From positions 50,038,908-50,102,907 of the forward strand of contig CM077583.1 in NCBI GenBank assembly GCA_039657365.1: a stretch of DNA of 64,000 nt, read 5' to 3'. Made by a program: the position numbers and the translations under genes. Shown here piece by piece: positions 12,961 to 24,714 of the stretch. Numbering within the stretch: the first letter of the stretch is position 1; each line of letters starts with the position of its first letter. Source of the stretch: Stephania yunnanensis. Taxonomy: Eukaryota > Streptophyta > Magnoliopsida > Ranunculales > Menispermaceae. The notes under the pieces are model-generated. The model was given only the letters and a program-made list of their open reading frames with translations. It ran no database searches and was not told the origin of the DNA.

Positions 12961-13023
12961 GACTACAGGTAACTTTAAGTTTACTTTAATTTTGAGGACG
13001 AAATTGCTTTAAATTAGGGAGAC

Positions 13024-15148
13024 TGTAATGACATGTTACCTTAAGCTCATGATTAGTTCCGACTCAGATAGTAATTAACCTGAGTTAGGCTCAGGGTTAA
13101 GATCGGCGTACCTCGATTAGCTTGTGTGTGCGTTTGCATGACGTTTGGTGTTTGTTTGGATTGTGAAATTAAAATATAAATAGGTTGTGTATATGAACAA
13201 GATATATACAAATCTATAATGGACAAAATACACGATAAGCCATGAAATACTAGTACACTTTGAGCGACGAGGGAGTAGTGACATATGTGCACACTCGTGG
13301 CTACGCGTAGGTGTGTCAGGTGGATTTATCGGTGAAGAAATACGTAAGTTATATATATTTATATATAAATATATATATATATATATTAAAATTAAAATTA
13401 AAAAAAAAATTACATAGATTGTTTGATCTTCTCGAATGAAGCATAAGTTCGGGATATGTTAAAATTTATGTCACTTTAGCACATCAACGACCAGATCAAT
13501 CTCGAAAGGACGCAATGTGTATCTTAAGAAAATCTATATATAAATATAAAAGTTGATGATTATCAACTAATTCATTTCAATCGAACGTAAATAAGGGTTA
13601 AGAGTTCGATTTCAATCGAGACAAGTTGTCTGAGGTACAGAATCAAGCTCAGTTGAAGAGCTTAATTGATCGAAAAGCTCGCGAGCATCGTATAGGTATA
13701 ATTTGTTTTAGTGTTTATCAAAGTTGGAATAGATGGTGATGCTATGAGTTATGGTTATTTGAGCTGTTTGTTGATCTATTATGATTACTCATCTCACTAG
13801 AGGTTATTCTTGATCTATTTTGGATGAATTGCGACTGGTTATAATGATTTAGAGGTATTTTTGGAGAAATTGGAATGGCAGAATAGCGTTGTTATTGCAG
13901 GTCTGGTGCGCGCTAGGCTTGGCCAATAGCGTTATGCATACTGGGATGATGAATTGACATGCAGGTAGTAAGCTATCCAAGTCAGGTAGCATGTTACCCA
14001 CACCTGGATTAGTGCAAAACTGATTGTAAACAGAGTGTCTTATCAAGTTGTTTAGGGGTTATTCTAAGGGCTTTAATAGACTATAATATACATATATTAA
14101 CTAAGAATAGTCTATGATAGGTGTTGATTAATCGCGAAAGAATTATAGACCCAGAAAGCTAGAAAATCGGACGATAACTTAGATCGAGGTAAGTACGGAT
14201 TCGCTTATTTATCAATATTGTCTAGCTATTTAGTATGTATATAGCTCATAAAATTGATAGAATGGAATAGGGGACTAGTTATACTGTGATTGTTTTCAAT
14301 AAATGAAAAATGGTGTGTAATGTGACCATGTTATAACTCTTGGTTTTGAGAATAGGTTTATAGGAGATGGGTTCTTTCTCGGCCTATATATAACTCTTGC
14401 TCAATTAAAATAAGTAGTATAGATTACGTGCACATCAGAGGGTTCGGGATAAAACCACTGGGCATCAATGGATGGGTTGGAGAGCATATTAGCCAATATG
14501 TTGGTCTAGCAATCGTATTAATAGGTCAATGGGTAATCGACCCTACTTTTATAAAATAAAAGGGAATCACAGTGTAGTCCAAATTACTCACTTTGCATCT
14601 GATTATGTATTGAATCTATATGTTTTTCATATTCTTGTTAGATATCTTTGGAGCATGTTGCTATCGCATGATATCCTTGTTTACTATATGGAATGTTGAT
14701 GATCAGCGTGAATCCTTACTTACTGAGCGAGTAGGTTGGAGCGCTCACCCAAATTATCATTTCAGGTTCGCAACCCAGCGCTTTGGCTAAAGGAAAAGAG
14801 AAGATTTAGGAGTCTCGTGTCTTCTCTCCGATGTACGATTCTTTTTTATATATATATATATATATATATGTTTGACATATTTTGATGTATATAAACAGGG
14901 TTGGGGTGATTTATAAATGGTTTCAGGTTTTGGTAAACTCAGTATTTTCATATATTTGTATATATCAAAAAAGTTTTAAATCTTCGTTGCGTAATACTTT
15001 GATATATTATTTCGATATGAATATACAGGTTGAGTTTATCAGGTATGGATGGAGAAGCTGTTGGCTCTTGTTAAGTCTTGCAAGGTTAGCGGGCTTAATT
15101 AGGGTTTCAAGCCGAGCATTGTCCCTAATCGGGATAGGGGATGACACA
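13024..15148 (+). repeat. Element A 3' LTR (2125 bp)
   Basis: Aligns over its whole length with 3973-6128, from TGTAATGACA to GATGACACA. Differences are mostly transitions. The three TAGCGCGCTA palindromes of the 5' LTR are altered here (around 13908-13990), consistent with methylated-cytosine decay. A (TA)n tract is at 14849-14868. Confidence 0.92.
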
Positions 15149-15153
15149 GATTA

Positions 15154-16952
15154 AACAATAAACGAGTCCATAAATCATGCTTGAAAGAAATATAGTGCTA
15201 AGAAATAATAGTAAAACGCATGCTAGATGGATTACAATGATCAACGGTAAAGACTAAGTGACCCAGAAGCAAAGGATAAGGAGTAAGTAGTCTTGACACT
15301 CTACACGTGGGCTCAAAGCCATTTAAAACTATAAGTATCTAACACTGGTACGGTGGGTCAAAGCCATTTCGACTGCACCTAATCCATTCGATACTTTCGG
15401 CTCGCTCGAGCTGCAGCCCGAGAAAACATTCCAAATGGAGCCACAGACTGAACTGGATGCTCAACCATAATGGAACTCGAATACCTAAAAGGAGCCACGA
15501 CACATGGTGGATGTTCACTCAAAGGATTCAGACCCATTGGGAAGCCACGAAAGCTAGTCGGCTGCTCGACCAGTAAGTGGACACAACCATACTAGACCAC
15601 TTAAACCCTAGATCACTCGGTAGGGAAGTAGAGTCTAATAATAACAATAATTCCATCAGATATAGGAAGGAAATGAAAAGAATTAATATTGAGTTTCTTA
15701 CTAGTTTATTTACCTCAATAACACGAAATCAAGTAAATCGCGGCGCCCACACACTTCAAAATACGTACCCAATACCCGACACTAGTCTCATAGGCCCCTG
15801 ACATCAATTTAAAATGTATTAGGTGTGTTTGAGCCTATTCGATTTAATTTAGATTTTAAAATCTCAATATAATTTAAAATAAGAAATTTATAGTAGTTGC
15901 ACATTTTCGAGGAAAATATGTGTAAGATTCCTCGAAAAATTCTTGAAATCACTTTCCTACAATTTTTTCTCACTTTTCTTATTATTCCTAACTTTTTTCT
16001 GTTTTTCTTGAGTTTTTTTTATTTTTTATAATTTTCTATTATTTTTATTAATTAAAATGTAAAAATATATATTTGGGGCTTTTGGGCCCCTGAACAGGGT
16101 CCTAGCTAAACCAGATCGATTTCAGCATGTTGGACTGGGTTCATCACTTGGTGATTTTGGTGAATCTAATCTTTCTTTCTTTTTTCTTTTCTTTTCTTTC
16201 TTTCTTTCTTTCTTTTCTTTCTTCCTTCAACAAAATCCATAATAATACTTCTTTTCTTTAAATCGACGAAACTAGAATCAATTTCAATAATAACACATTA
16301 TAAACAATAGATTCATCAAATCCATCATGCATTTGACCCATAAAATACTAAAAATAAATAAAATTAAGTATTAACTCACTTGGCTTAATCAAGATCCTCC
16401 AATATAAATGAATTTTCTCCTTCAACCGCACTATCTTTACACCTCCAACTTAGATAAAACCCTCACCTTTCATCTTTCTTTTTTTATACTATCCTTAATT
16501 GGGTGAGCCACCACCACACAATTTTCTTTATTTAGTTTTTATTAAATTTTTCATTATCTATCCATAAACCACAAGAAGTTGACACCTCATCATTCTAATT
16601 TATTTTAAAAAAATTAATTTGTGAAATGACTAAAATACCTCTTATAACTTAACTTAGACATTTCAATTAAATAAGTTCTATTAAACCAACTTAAATCAAT
16701 ATCATTAACCTTCCCCAAATACCTATATACGCACGCATCTCGAGAGTTACCTTACTCGCAAATAGACAATTAAGATAAAATAATTAAATTGCGTACATTT
16801 TTATTTTAGATGGGTAATACACAAATCATCCAAAAATAAAATATCTTAGTGTCGACTCCCGAGGGTTGACCGAATGTGCCGCGTCACAACAGGTCTAGGT
16901 AACAGTTCTGAAATGTCACGTGGCATGAATTAGAATTTTTAGGGTCGTTACA
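15154..16952 (-). repeat. Element B 5' LTR, outer part
   Basis: This is the continuation of 3505-3972. On the minus strand it begins TGTAACGACCC at 16952, where it interrupts the gag of element C. It contains a degenerate repeat of the GGAGCCAC type (15430-15560) and a TTTC-rich microsatellite (16168-16228). No gene is seen. Confidence 0.7.
16168..16228. repeat. TTTC microsatellite
   Basis: Imperfect (TTTC/TTTTC)n tract inside the B LTR. Confidence 0.9.
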
Positions 16953-17660
16953 CGGTTGACCTGTCTCAAAACCAGAAACTCATCTCTCAACCTCAGCTGG
17001 ATCTCGATCGGAATGTACTGATTGTAGAAAGTCTGTCGAAACTTGGCCCATGTGGTCGGATACGGATGTGTGTCTTTGTATGTTTTCCACCACACGGCAA
17101 TGCCACCTCTCAACATGTCCCGATATCCTGGTCTGTATGCTCTCTTGAATCCATGGTAATTTGTGTAGCCTGTGATGTGCAATCAACCATTTCCTAGCCA
17201 CCTTCGGGTCTCCGCCTCTATGAGAATATCCAGGATCGAATTTGATGAACTCCCTCATTAACTTGACGCATGCCATCATCTAAGTCTCAAATATGTATGT
17301 CTGTATCGGCATAGCAGTCGAGTTCTCAATATGTGCTACTGTCGATGCAGCAACCACTGTCGGAGTCTCTTGTACAGTGGCATTGGTACAACTTGAATAG
17401 CAAAGAAACTGTCATCGGAGCAACTATCGTCGGAGCAACTTTCATCTCAGTCATGCTCTGCACCCGAGTAGTGGTGAGTGATGCAACCGTTGTTATCTCT
17501 ACGTGCATCATATCCATCAATAGCTCAAACTGCCTATCGTGAGCTGCAAATTGCGCGGCTACTGCTAATCCAAACCCTCATCTCTAGTCTGGTCATTTGT
17601 CTGACCAATATCTGCAGTAGGTAGAGTCGGTTGGTCATCCATCGTGATCTACATCGAAAA
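16953..17660 (-). pseudogene. Element C gag fragment, cut by element B
   Basis: Minus-strand gag of a second gypsy element. It is readable in two overlapping frames (17279-16980 and 17182-16953), so at least one frameshift is present. The blocks MREFIKFDPGYSHRGGDP, AVWWKTYKD, WAKFRQTFYNQY and DEFLVLRQVNR match the retrotransposon gag pattern. Similarity ends exactly at 16953, where the TGTAACG end of B's LTR begins, so B jumped into C. The rest of C lies left of the window. Confidence 0.82.
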
Positions 17661-17921
17661 GCGTACGTCGGATCACCTTCCTTATACGTATATATAATAT
17701 ATATATAATAAAAAACATAACATGTACATAAACTATATCGCTAGCCGACTCAAATTTGCTTCCCAACTAGGATTTTAAGTCAGGATTTTCGAGTTTCCAT
17801 ATCTAATGTTTGTTTGTTTAAGTTTTATTCTATTCTTAACTATTTTCAAGGCTTCATTAAACCTCTTTCTAATTCCAAACTATGGCGACTCCAAATCCTG
17901 AGGCAACCTTGAGACCCTCCA
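17661..17921 (-). other. Element C leader and primer-binding region
   Basis: Non-coding DNA between C's LTR and gag. It shares a GTTGGGAAG..CGAAAATCC-like arrangement with the leader of element B. The primer-binding site is too decayed to name. Confidence 0.4.
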
Positions 17922-20900
17922 TGTCACATCACACGTCACCCGGCCCTGCCATGTCATGGCTTTCCTACGACACCCCGCGACCTAACTGGTTGCTTATACT
18001 TTTCCAACTAACACTAGTTTCGCTAATTAATCTCTATATAAATATTAATGATTTAGTTAGCCAGTTAATCAGTTTATCAAGTTATATTACAATTTTACAA
18101 TGGAAGTCTTTAAGCAAATAAATTATGTAATGTTTAATAATCCTAAGTAGTGAAAACTTGGCAAAACGATACCATGTATATATAAGTATAGAAAAAAGAT
18201 CCATATACATGTATTTAGTGTTCAACAATCTCTAAAACCCAACAAAAAGTAAATACATACATATTATAATCAAACATGAGCTGGCGTCACTATCTCATAG
18301 GTTCACTATCTCAGATCTAGTTTCCCAATACCTCCTTGCAATTGTCTTCGCTCGTCGAAGGATCCGCACTTAGTCACCCAACAAATACAGTGACGAGTCC
18401 AGTAAGTAAAGTCCCAAGAGTAGTCCACACAATATTCATAAAATAAAACTGATAAACTACAAGACATGCGAATATGACCTCTGGCAACAGTAAGTCATAA
18501 TCTCGTTATGACGACCCACTTCCAAATGGACCGCCATATGGGCTAATGCAGGCCCACAACCTGGCCTACCAACGCCAAATTGTGTCCCACATGCCAACGC
18601 ATCCACCATACTATCATGAGTAACCTCAAATGATAACAATTTACTGCTTAAATTGCTACTGAACTCAAGTCATATGTTAAAATCATGTTAAACCCAAATA
18701 AATCACAGCGGAAGTCTTTAGCATGACAAAATATATATAACAATAAAGTCATGCAATTAACTCAGATACCTAGTGTGGAAAACTCATATATCATCATAGA
18801 TCAAGCATGTACTTCAATGTAACAAAATATCAACAGGATGGAGTCCTAATGTCTCACTCATAATCCCAATGTTTCGACACCCGGTTTCTCGTCCTGAACC
18901 GCGACAAACACGTACTACCAAGTCCCTAACCACCAAATATACATTCCATATTCTTTATTTAGCCAATTTTATTCATTTTGTGTATATTACTTCCCCCAGC
19001 TTAGTGTTAATTCGGTTAAACTACTCGGTACCCGCTTTGACGCGTATATCGAGGCGACTACTTAACACGCGGTCTTGCACGTCAAATGTAATATATTAAC
19101 ACACATTGCGATGTCATGTACACTATTTCAATATAAACATCTCAAATTAACAATTCAACACATAAAATTACTATTTATCTAGCTCCAGGCGCCCACAAGC
19201 CTAATTGCGGGTCCTACGAGCGTCTGAGCTATCGGTCACACCTGCAACCACGTCAAATAAATTCAGGCTATGACACTCATAAATGTAGGTATAGTGTTTA
19301 ATAAACTGCACATACTAGATAAACAGGCTCAGAAATAAAGTATTAATAAATAAACAACTGTGTAATCGCGAGAAAACCCTGACCTAAACCAGCTAGTAAT
19401 CGATAAAATAGGACATGACTACGTATATACTTACAGGCTTAGAGTGACTAAACCCCAACTATGGTTAACAGGTGAACCCCTCCAGACGCTATTCAAGTCA
19501 AGGAAACACCTTACATCTTTTGTGACGATCATAAATATATTCTATTACTTTCAATATGAGCACTAAACACAAGTAACTCATGCAGTGACTTAGCCACTGC
19601 CAATATAAATGCAAACTGAGATAAGAGTAGAAAACTCATGTATGCCCACCAGTAGTCACACATGTAACCCGATATTGATAAAACAAAATCACGAATTCAA
19701 TGAGATATTCCAATGGGTTTACGCATCTCAACCCACACTCCGATTTCCTCGGTCTTCCGAATCCTACCCGACTAGCTCCCCGATACCCGAGCTACGGTTC
19801 CATAAATCCTCGAAGTCCAATTTTACATATTTAGTATTTTATAGGTGTTTGGGTATGTATTCATTCAAAAATCCTAAAAACAACCTTAAATTCAGTTTTC
19901 ATCTGTTATTTGTGCGCTAAAAGGTCTACCTCGCTAGGTGTGATTAGCGCACTAATGAATCAGTCTAGCGCACTATTGTTCTTCATTTTGAAAACAATTA
20001 GGCACCATGATTGAATAGTGTGCGCTAGTCTGGTTAGTGTGTTACCTGTGCTGGGTGACAGAATTCTCAATTTGAGAATTTTGTCCCCAACATCTTAATT
20101 AGCTAACCAATCCATTCTCCACTCATTGGAGACTCCAAAACATCATTCACAACTACAAAAACATCAATAATTGGACCAAAATCACCAAATTCATTCATTT
20201 ACTAGTTTTTTCAATTTTCACCAAAACTCAGTTTCTACCAAAATCAGTTGATAATCTTCATTTGAAATGTTCGTCACACTTGTAATTTACCAAGAATTCA
20301 TCAAAAACAGTGATCCCTTCCTCAATTTCGAATTTTTCATCAAAACATCAAATTTTAGCTAAGTTGTAAGTGTAGTAATGTTACCTAGTTGATGAACCTC
20401 CTTGCTTGAGCAATTCTCTCTAACACTCACTGATCTCCTCTCTCTCTAGCAAGCTTTCTTCTTTTCCAGCAAATTAGAAATGAAAAATGGTTTGGCTTGC
20501 ATGTGTTGATCAACTTATCTATATATATTAAGGTGAGATTGGTTGCTAGCCATTGATCTTAATGTGTTTACATATCCCGAGACTCATCTCATGGCCTACA
20601 ACTTAACACTTATCCCACTAACTTTTCATTAACTCCCTCACTAATTTCCAACTCTATTAGTTCCTAAATGTGCCAATACGTATCTCTAGATCAATTTTAT
20701 GATTCCAAATTAATTTAACCAAACTATAGGCCTTATTTATTTGATCTAATTAACTTAGCTTAGGCCCGTCATAAAATATATGATTGGTGTTTTTAGAAAC
20801 TCATATGGACACATTAATGGTCCCACCAATCTCTCGACTACCTGGCACTTGCTGCTCGCGCTTCGGCACCTACCTCGAGGTTACTCCCTACACCAACTTT

Positions 20901-21100
20901 CCAATAACAACATATACACATGCAATATAATACAATAATAATGATTTAAACACTACATATAAATAACTATCATCTATAAATAACATATTCCTTCAGGTTT
21001 CGTGTTCGAGTCATCCGACTTATACACTTAACGCTCGAATTATGACCGTTAATCCCCGATATTAACATTAATCCTGGTTTAATTAATTTGAATTGTTATA
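17922..21100 (-). repeat. Element C LTR (minus orientation, rearranged)
   Basis: LTR related to those of A and E. On the minus strand it ends in GTGATGTGACA at 17922. At 21100 it begins TATAACAATT, followed by the TTAATATCGGGGATTAACGG block that parallels the start of A's LTR. It shares with solo LTR E the order: ACGAGT(C/A)CAGTAAGTAAA block, a CTTCCTCGG block, TAGCGCACTA palindromes, then an AATTCTCAA..TTGAGAATT hairpin. At about 3.2 kb it is longer than A or E. The segment 18660-19440 looks like an extra LTR piece, so internal duplication is likely. The inner boundary could instead be 17899. Confidence 0.6.
19912..20090. repeat. TAGCGCACTA array and hairpin in C LTR
   Basis: TAGCGCACTA occurs at 19945-19954 and 19966-19975, with related half-sites at 19912-19919 and 20016-20027. 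They are followed by an imperfect palindrome GACA-AATTCTCAA/TTGAGAATT-TGTC at about 20057-20085. Confidence 0.75.
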
Positions 21101-22183
21101 CTTATCTGACACTGTTTATTTTATGCACACCGTTTTTTGGTGTTCTCGAAATGGTTTTGTCAAGTTATGAGGCTAAGGAGGATCAAAAGGGAAAGAGGAA
21201 GCTAGAAACCTTCTACCGAGGAACTATTTTCCCTTCTACATGTAATTACTATTTATATCATTTTGTTTTGAGTTTTAGGGTGAGTGTAAGGCATAAATCA
21301 CCTGAGTAACGATTTGAGAACTTTACAAATTGGTCGGGAATAGGTTTGAGACCTAAATGATTTAGTTTTTGTATTATTTCAGGTTCAGTTTGATTTCAGT
21401 TTGAAGTTGTTAAGTTGTAAATAAGTTCTTGGGAGTTTGAAGTTCAATTTATAAGTTCAATTTGATCATATTGTGAAATGCAATGAGTTTTAAGTCCTTT
21501 TATTAGGCATTTTCTCATTTTGTTGTCTATTAGGTTTTGGATGTCAACAGTCTATAATCAAGAGAGGTGTTGCCGAACTTATTATAAAAATATGGAAAAC
21601 ATTCCATATGATTTCCTAATTTGCTCCATGAGGTTAAATAACGATTTATATTTAAGTTTGGAGTATTATAAGGGCTGAATTAAGAGTCATTTCAAGGTTT
21701 AAAATTAATTGTACGATTTAAGAACCTGAGATTAGGTCAAGTCAGGACTTAGTGAGACGGATCCTAACTAATGATGAGATTGATCTCATCTCATTTGACT
21801 TAACCCTTAAGTTAATTTCCCATCTCATTCTCCCGCATGTCACCTAATTGATCTTCATCATGATCATCTCGCATAAATCCCGAGGCACATCATGTGGTTT
21901 CAAGCTTTAAAATGACACTTGTCATCTACATGACACCAATCGAGACACGGAAAAAATCTTGAAGCTCATTCAATGATTTAAATAATTGATTAATTAAATA
22001 AAACTATAAGACTTTAGGCTTTTAATTCACTTAACCCTATTTAATTTGCGTTAACACATCACACAACACACAAACTTACTCACACTTTGATCGAGATATG
22101 TTGGACTTAATCACGAGCCTAACTCAAGTTAATTAAGATTTAGATTATCGCTTATAACTTAATTAAGGTAACAGATCGTTACA
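21101..22183. repeat. Older LTR mosaic flanking element C
   Basis: The right end (about 21780-22183) read on the minus strand begins TGTAACGATC and continues with an AACTTGAGTTAGGCTC block like the first 80 bases of A's LTR. It therefore looks like the outer end of another minus-oriented LTR into which C inserted. The left part (about 21165-21240) instead resembles, on the plus strand, the GGCTAAAGGAAAAG block near the end of A's LTR. The two orientations indicate a mosaic of at least two fragments. Confidence 0.45.
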
Positions 22184-23341
22184 ACAAAAGAGACCACAAA
22201 GCACAAATTCAAGGAATTGCAGTCGTGGATTTCAAGCACTATAGTTTCAAAACCAAAATCAAAATCTCAAACCAACTACACAATCACGACCACCACCACA
22301 TCTAGGAAAACGATACATGACACTAGTAAAGCGAGACCGATATTTGATGCATAATTCGATAGACCCCATCAATGTTGTACATTTTCTTACAACAATTCAG
22401 ACCTAAGCATAAGCTAATTTGTTACCCGAGCCAAAGTGTGAATAGACTATTATTTTTGTTAACATATAACCAGATGAATATCTAATTGGTAAGGAATGTG
22501 GTTAGTGATATATAATATGTTAGAGGTTATAACCTTAATGAAAGCAAATTATGATTTCTTTCTTATCAAACAAACAAAAATAATAATGTTAAATATACAT
22601 TGCAGCTCATTAATATCAATATAGTACATGTATGCAATAAGACTCATCACTTGTGAAGGGGAGGAAAAAGAGAGTCGCGATATAGGCACCTAACTTGAAT
22701 TGAGGGCAACCCATTTTTTGGGCACCCATCAATTTTGTGAAAGTACACCAATTTTTTACCAAAATGCTCTTGATGTCAACCAACGCACCTCACCATCCAA
22801 AACTCATAAAAACGAACTCAAAGTCATCGTTTTCCTTTCGTGCCTTACTTCTCTCTCGCATAGCAACCCCTAATTCCTCTCATACACATTTTAGTTAGAT
22901 TTAGCTATCACATGATGGTTTTTTATGATCCATATGTTGTTCGATTACACAAGACCGAGAGTCATGAAGTGCTATCGGTCATGTCTTGTCGAGACTCATA
23001 TTAAAGTGTAAGTATATACCAACTGACACACAAATAAGGTGGTCTTATACTCAACTCGATGGGCGACCACTGAAACTTATATACAAGTGGTCTCGGTGGC
23101 TTTGTGTCGAGACATATGTATATATCTCGGTTGACACCAACTAACACAACTGCTTTTATCTCAGTTCTGTGTGTCAGAGACCATAGGTTCGGTCATTTCC
23201 CACCAAAACTTGAAACATAGTGTCGGTTGATGTAAACTGACACAACAGGCAATGTCTGAAGTGTAATGTTGCGTTATATGCACTCAAGGCTTGCATAAAG
23301 GCTCCCTATCTTTTGAAAATATGTCATTTCTATTGAGAACA
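22184..23341. other. Intergenic DNA with repeated TCGGT/ACACA modules
   Basis: No gene is seen. From 22960 to 23280 short modules recur in both orientations (CGGTTGACACCAACT, ACCAACTGACACA, CGGTTGATGTAAACTGACA). This resembles the subterminal repeats of a non-autonomous TIR element, but no termini or target duplication could be defined. Confidence 0.4.
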
Positions 23342-24193
23342 TAAACTAATTGGGTTAATTTCTCTTACGGTCGCCCAACTTTATGAATTATAAAATTTTA
23401 GCACAAAAGTTATCTTTGTAATACAAAAATCGCAAACCCTTTAAAAATCTTACAATGATGGTCACCTAAGCTTTTTTTAACATTTTCTAGCAAATTTGCC
23501 AACGTGGCAATGATGTGGCGTCACATTGGCAATTAAAGCTCAAAAATACCCCTCACTCTAAATTAGACAACTAATTTTTTTATTTCACAATCCCCACTAT
23601 CTGAAAACATTATTCACTCCAAAAGAAAATTAATAAGAAAAAAATGACATTTTAGTTTTGGTGCTGAACTATTTCTACATCATCTTAAATATTATTTATC
23701 TTTTCTACGAAGGTGATTTATCTCTGTAGTTTTTTGGTACAATAACGTAAACTTTTTAAAAGAGTATGAGAATTTATAATTAAAAATATAGATAAACCAT
23801 TTTCACTTGGAATAACAAATCGTGCAAACTAATTTGCAACAACACATCTCCTACAACGTTTCAAAAAAAAAGAAAAAAATTACAATCTAATGCAAACAAA
23901 TATCAATTATAAACAAAATGATTAATTAATTTCAAAAAATTAAATGTAAAATATTCACACTATAAAAATGAAACTATTTTTTAGGAGTTTTAATTTCTAG
24001 AGATTGGAAATATATAAATTTTAAGATCTTTTAGGTTTAAATTTCGGGATTTATTATTTTAGGTTAAGGATTTCTCGATTTTTGTAACAAAATTAAATAA
24101 GTTGACTAATTTGGAGTAAGGGATATTTTTTACCCTTAATTTCTAACGTGACGCCACATCATTGCCACGCTGGCAGTTTTGCTAGAAAATAAT

Positions 24194-24233
<40 letters not shown>

Positions 24234-24358
24234 TGAGCGACCATTGTTGTAAAAATTTTAAAAGGCTTGTGATTTTTGTATTATAAAGGTAACTTTTGTG
24301 ATCATGTTATAATTTATAAAATTGGATAACCATTAGAAAAATTAATTCTAAACTAATT
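23342..24358. mobile_element. Mutator-type MITE with 10-bp target duplication
   Basis: A 997-bp element (23352-24348) has terminal inverted repeats of about 235 bases (23352-23585 and 24110-24348). It is flanked by the direct repeat TAAACTAATT at 23342-23351 and 24349-24358. A 9-11 bp duplication with long TIRs is the mark of Mutator elements. The arms share blocks such as GGCAATGATGTGGCGTCAC and CACAAAAGTTA. There is no transposase. The right arm carries a run of about 36 A at 24197-24232. It lies some 350 bases upstream of the LysM kinase start codon. Confidence 0.9.
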
Positions 24359-24714
24359 AAAAAAAATAGAGTGTCTCTTCAACAAAAAAAAAATAGAGTT
24401 TATTTAGTCAATGATGGGTGATTACAGTGCGACAAAAAAAAGAAGGAAGAAAGCTACTAACAACGAAAAAAAAAAAAAAAAAAAAACTACTAACAAAGAA
24501 AAAACAAAGTCCGAGTTGGCTGTCCGAGTTGGGGAATCAAATACACACAACACAACATTAATGCCGACGCACACCCAAGAATTTTTAAAACCCAAAACCA
24601 CCCATCACCCACGTACGTCATGATGAACATTTTTCATCTCTCTCATCAAATTCCACTCCATATGCTTATCAATAATCTTCATCAAATCAACTCAACAACG
24701 TCGATCAACGTACA
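24359..24714 (+). promoter_or_regulatory. Upstream region of the LysM kinase gene
   Basis: The 356 bases between the MITE and the start codon contain A-rich tracts (24468-24485) and a CACGTACGTCA box (24609-24619) with an ACGT core. No convincing TATA box is seen. Because the MITE ends here, distal promoter sequences were moved about 1 kb away by its insertion. Confidence 0.4.

Larger units (their letters stand above)
3968..15153 (+). mobile_element. Element A: full-length Ty3/gypsy chromovirus (Tekay type)
   Basis: Complete but inactive LTR retrotransposon. The LTRs are 3973-6128 and 13024-15148, both TG..CA and beginning TGTAAT. The flanks GATGA (3968-3972) and GATTA (15149-15153) form a target duplication with one mismatch. 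After 3 bases the 5' LTR is followed by TGGTATCAGAGCC (6132-6144), the initiator-Met primer site. Before the 3' LTR there is a TTTGAGGACGAAA motif (12991-13003) and a purine tract AAATTAGGGAGAC (13011-13023). Order of domains is gag, zinc knuckle, protease, RT, RNase H, integrase, chromodomain, which places it among chromoviruses. Many in-frame stops show it is not coding-competent. It sits in the LTR of element B and is itself split by solo LTR D. Confidence 0.93.

Noticed and set aside
24411..24623. 70-codon frame upstream of the receptor
   Set aside because: Lys/Thr-rich low complexity over poly-A tracts, in promoter position.
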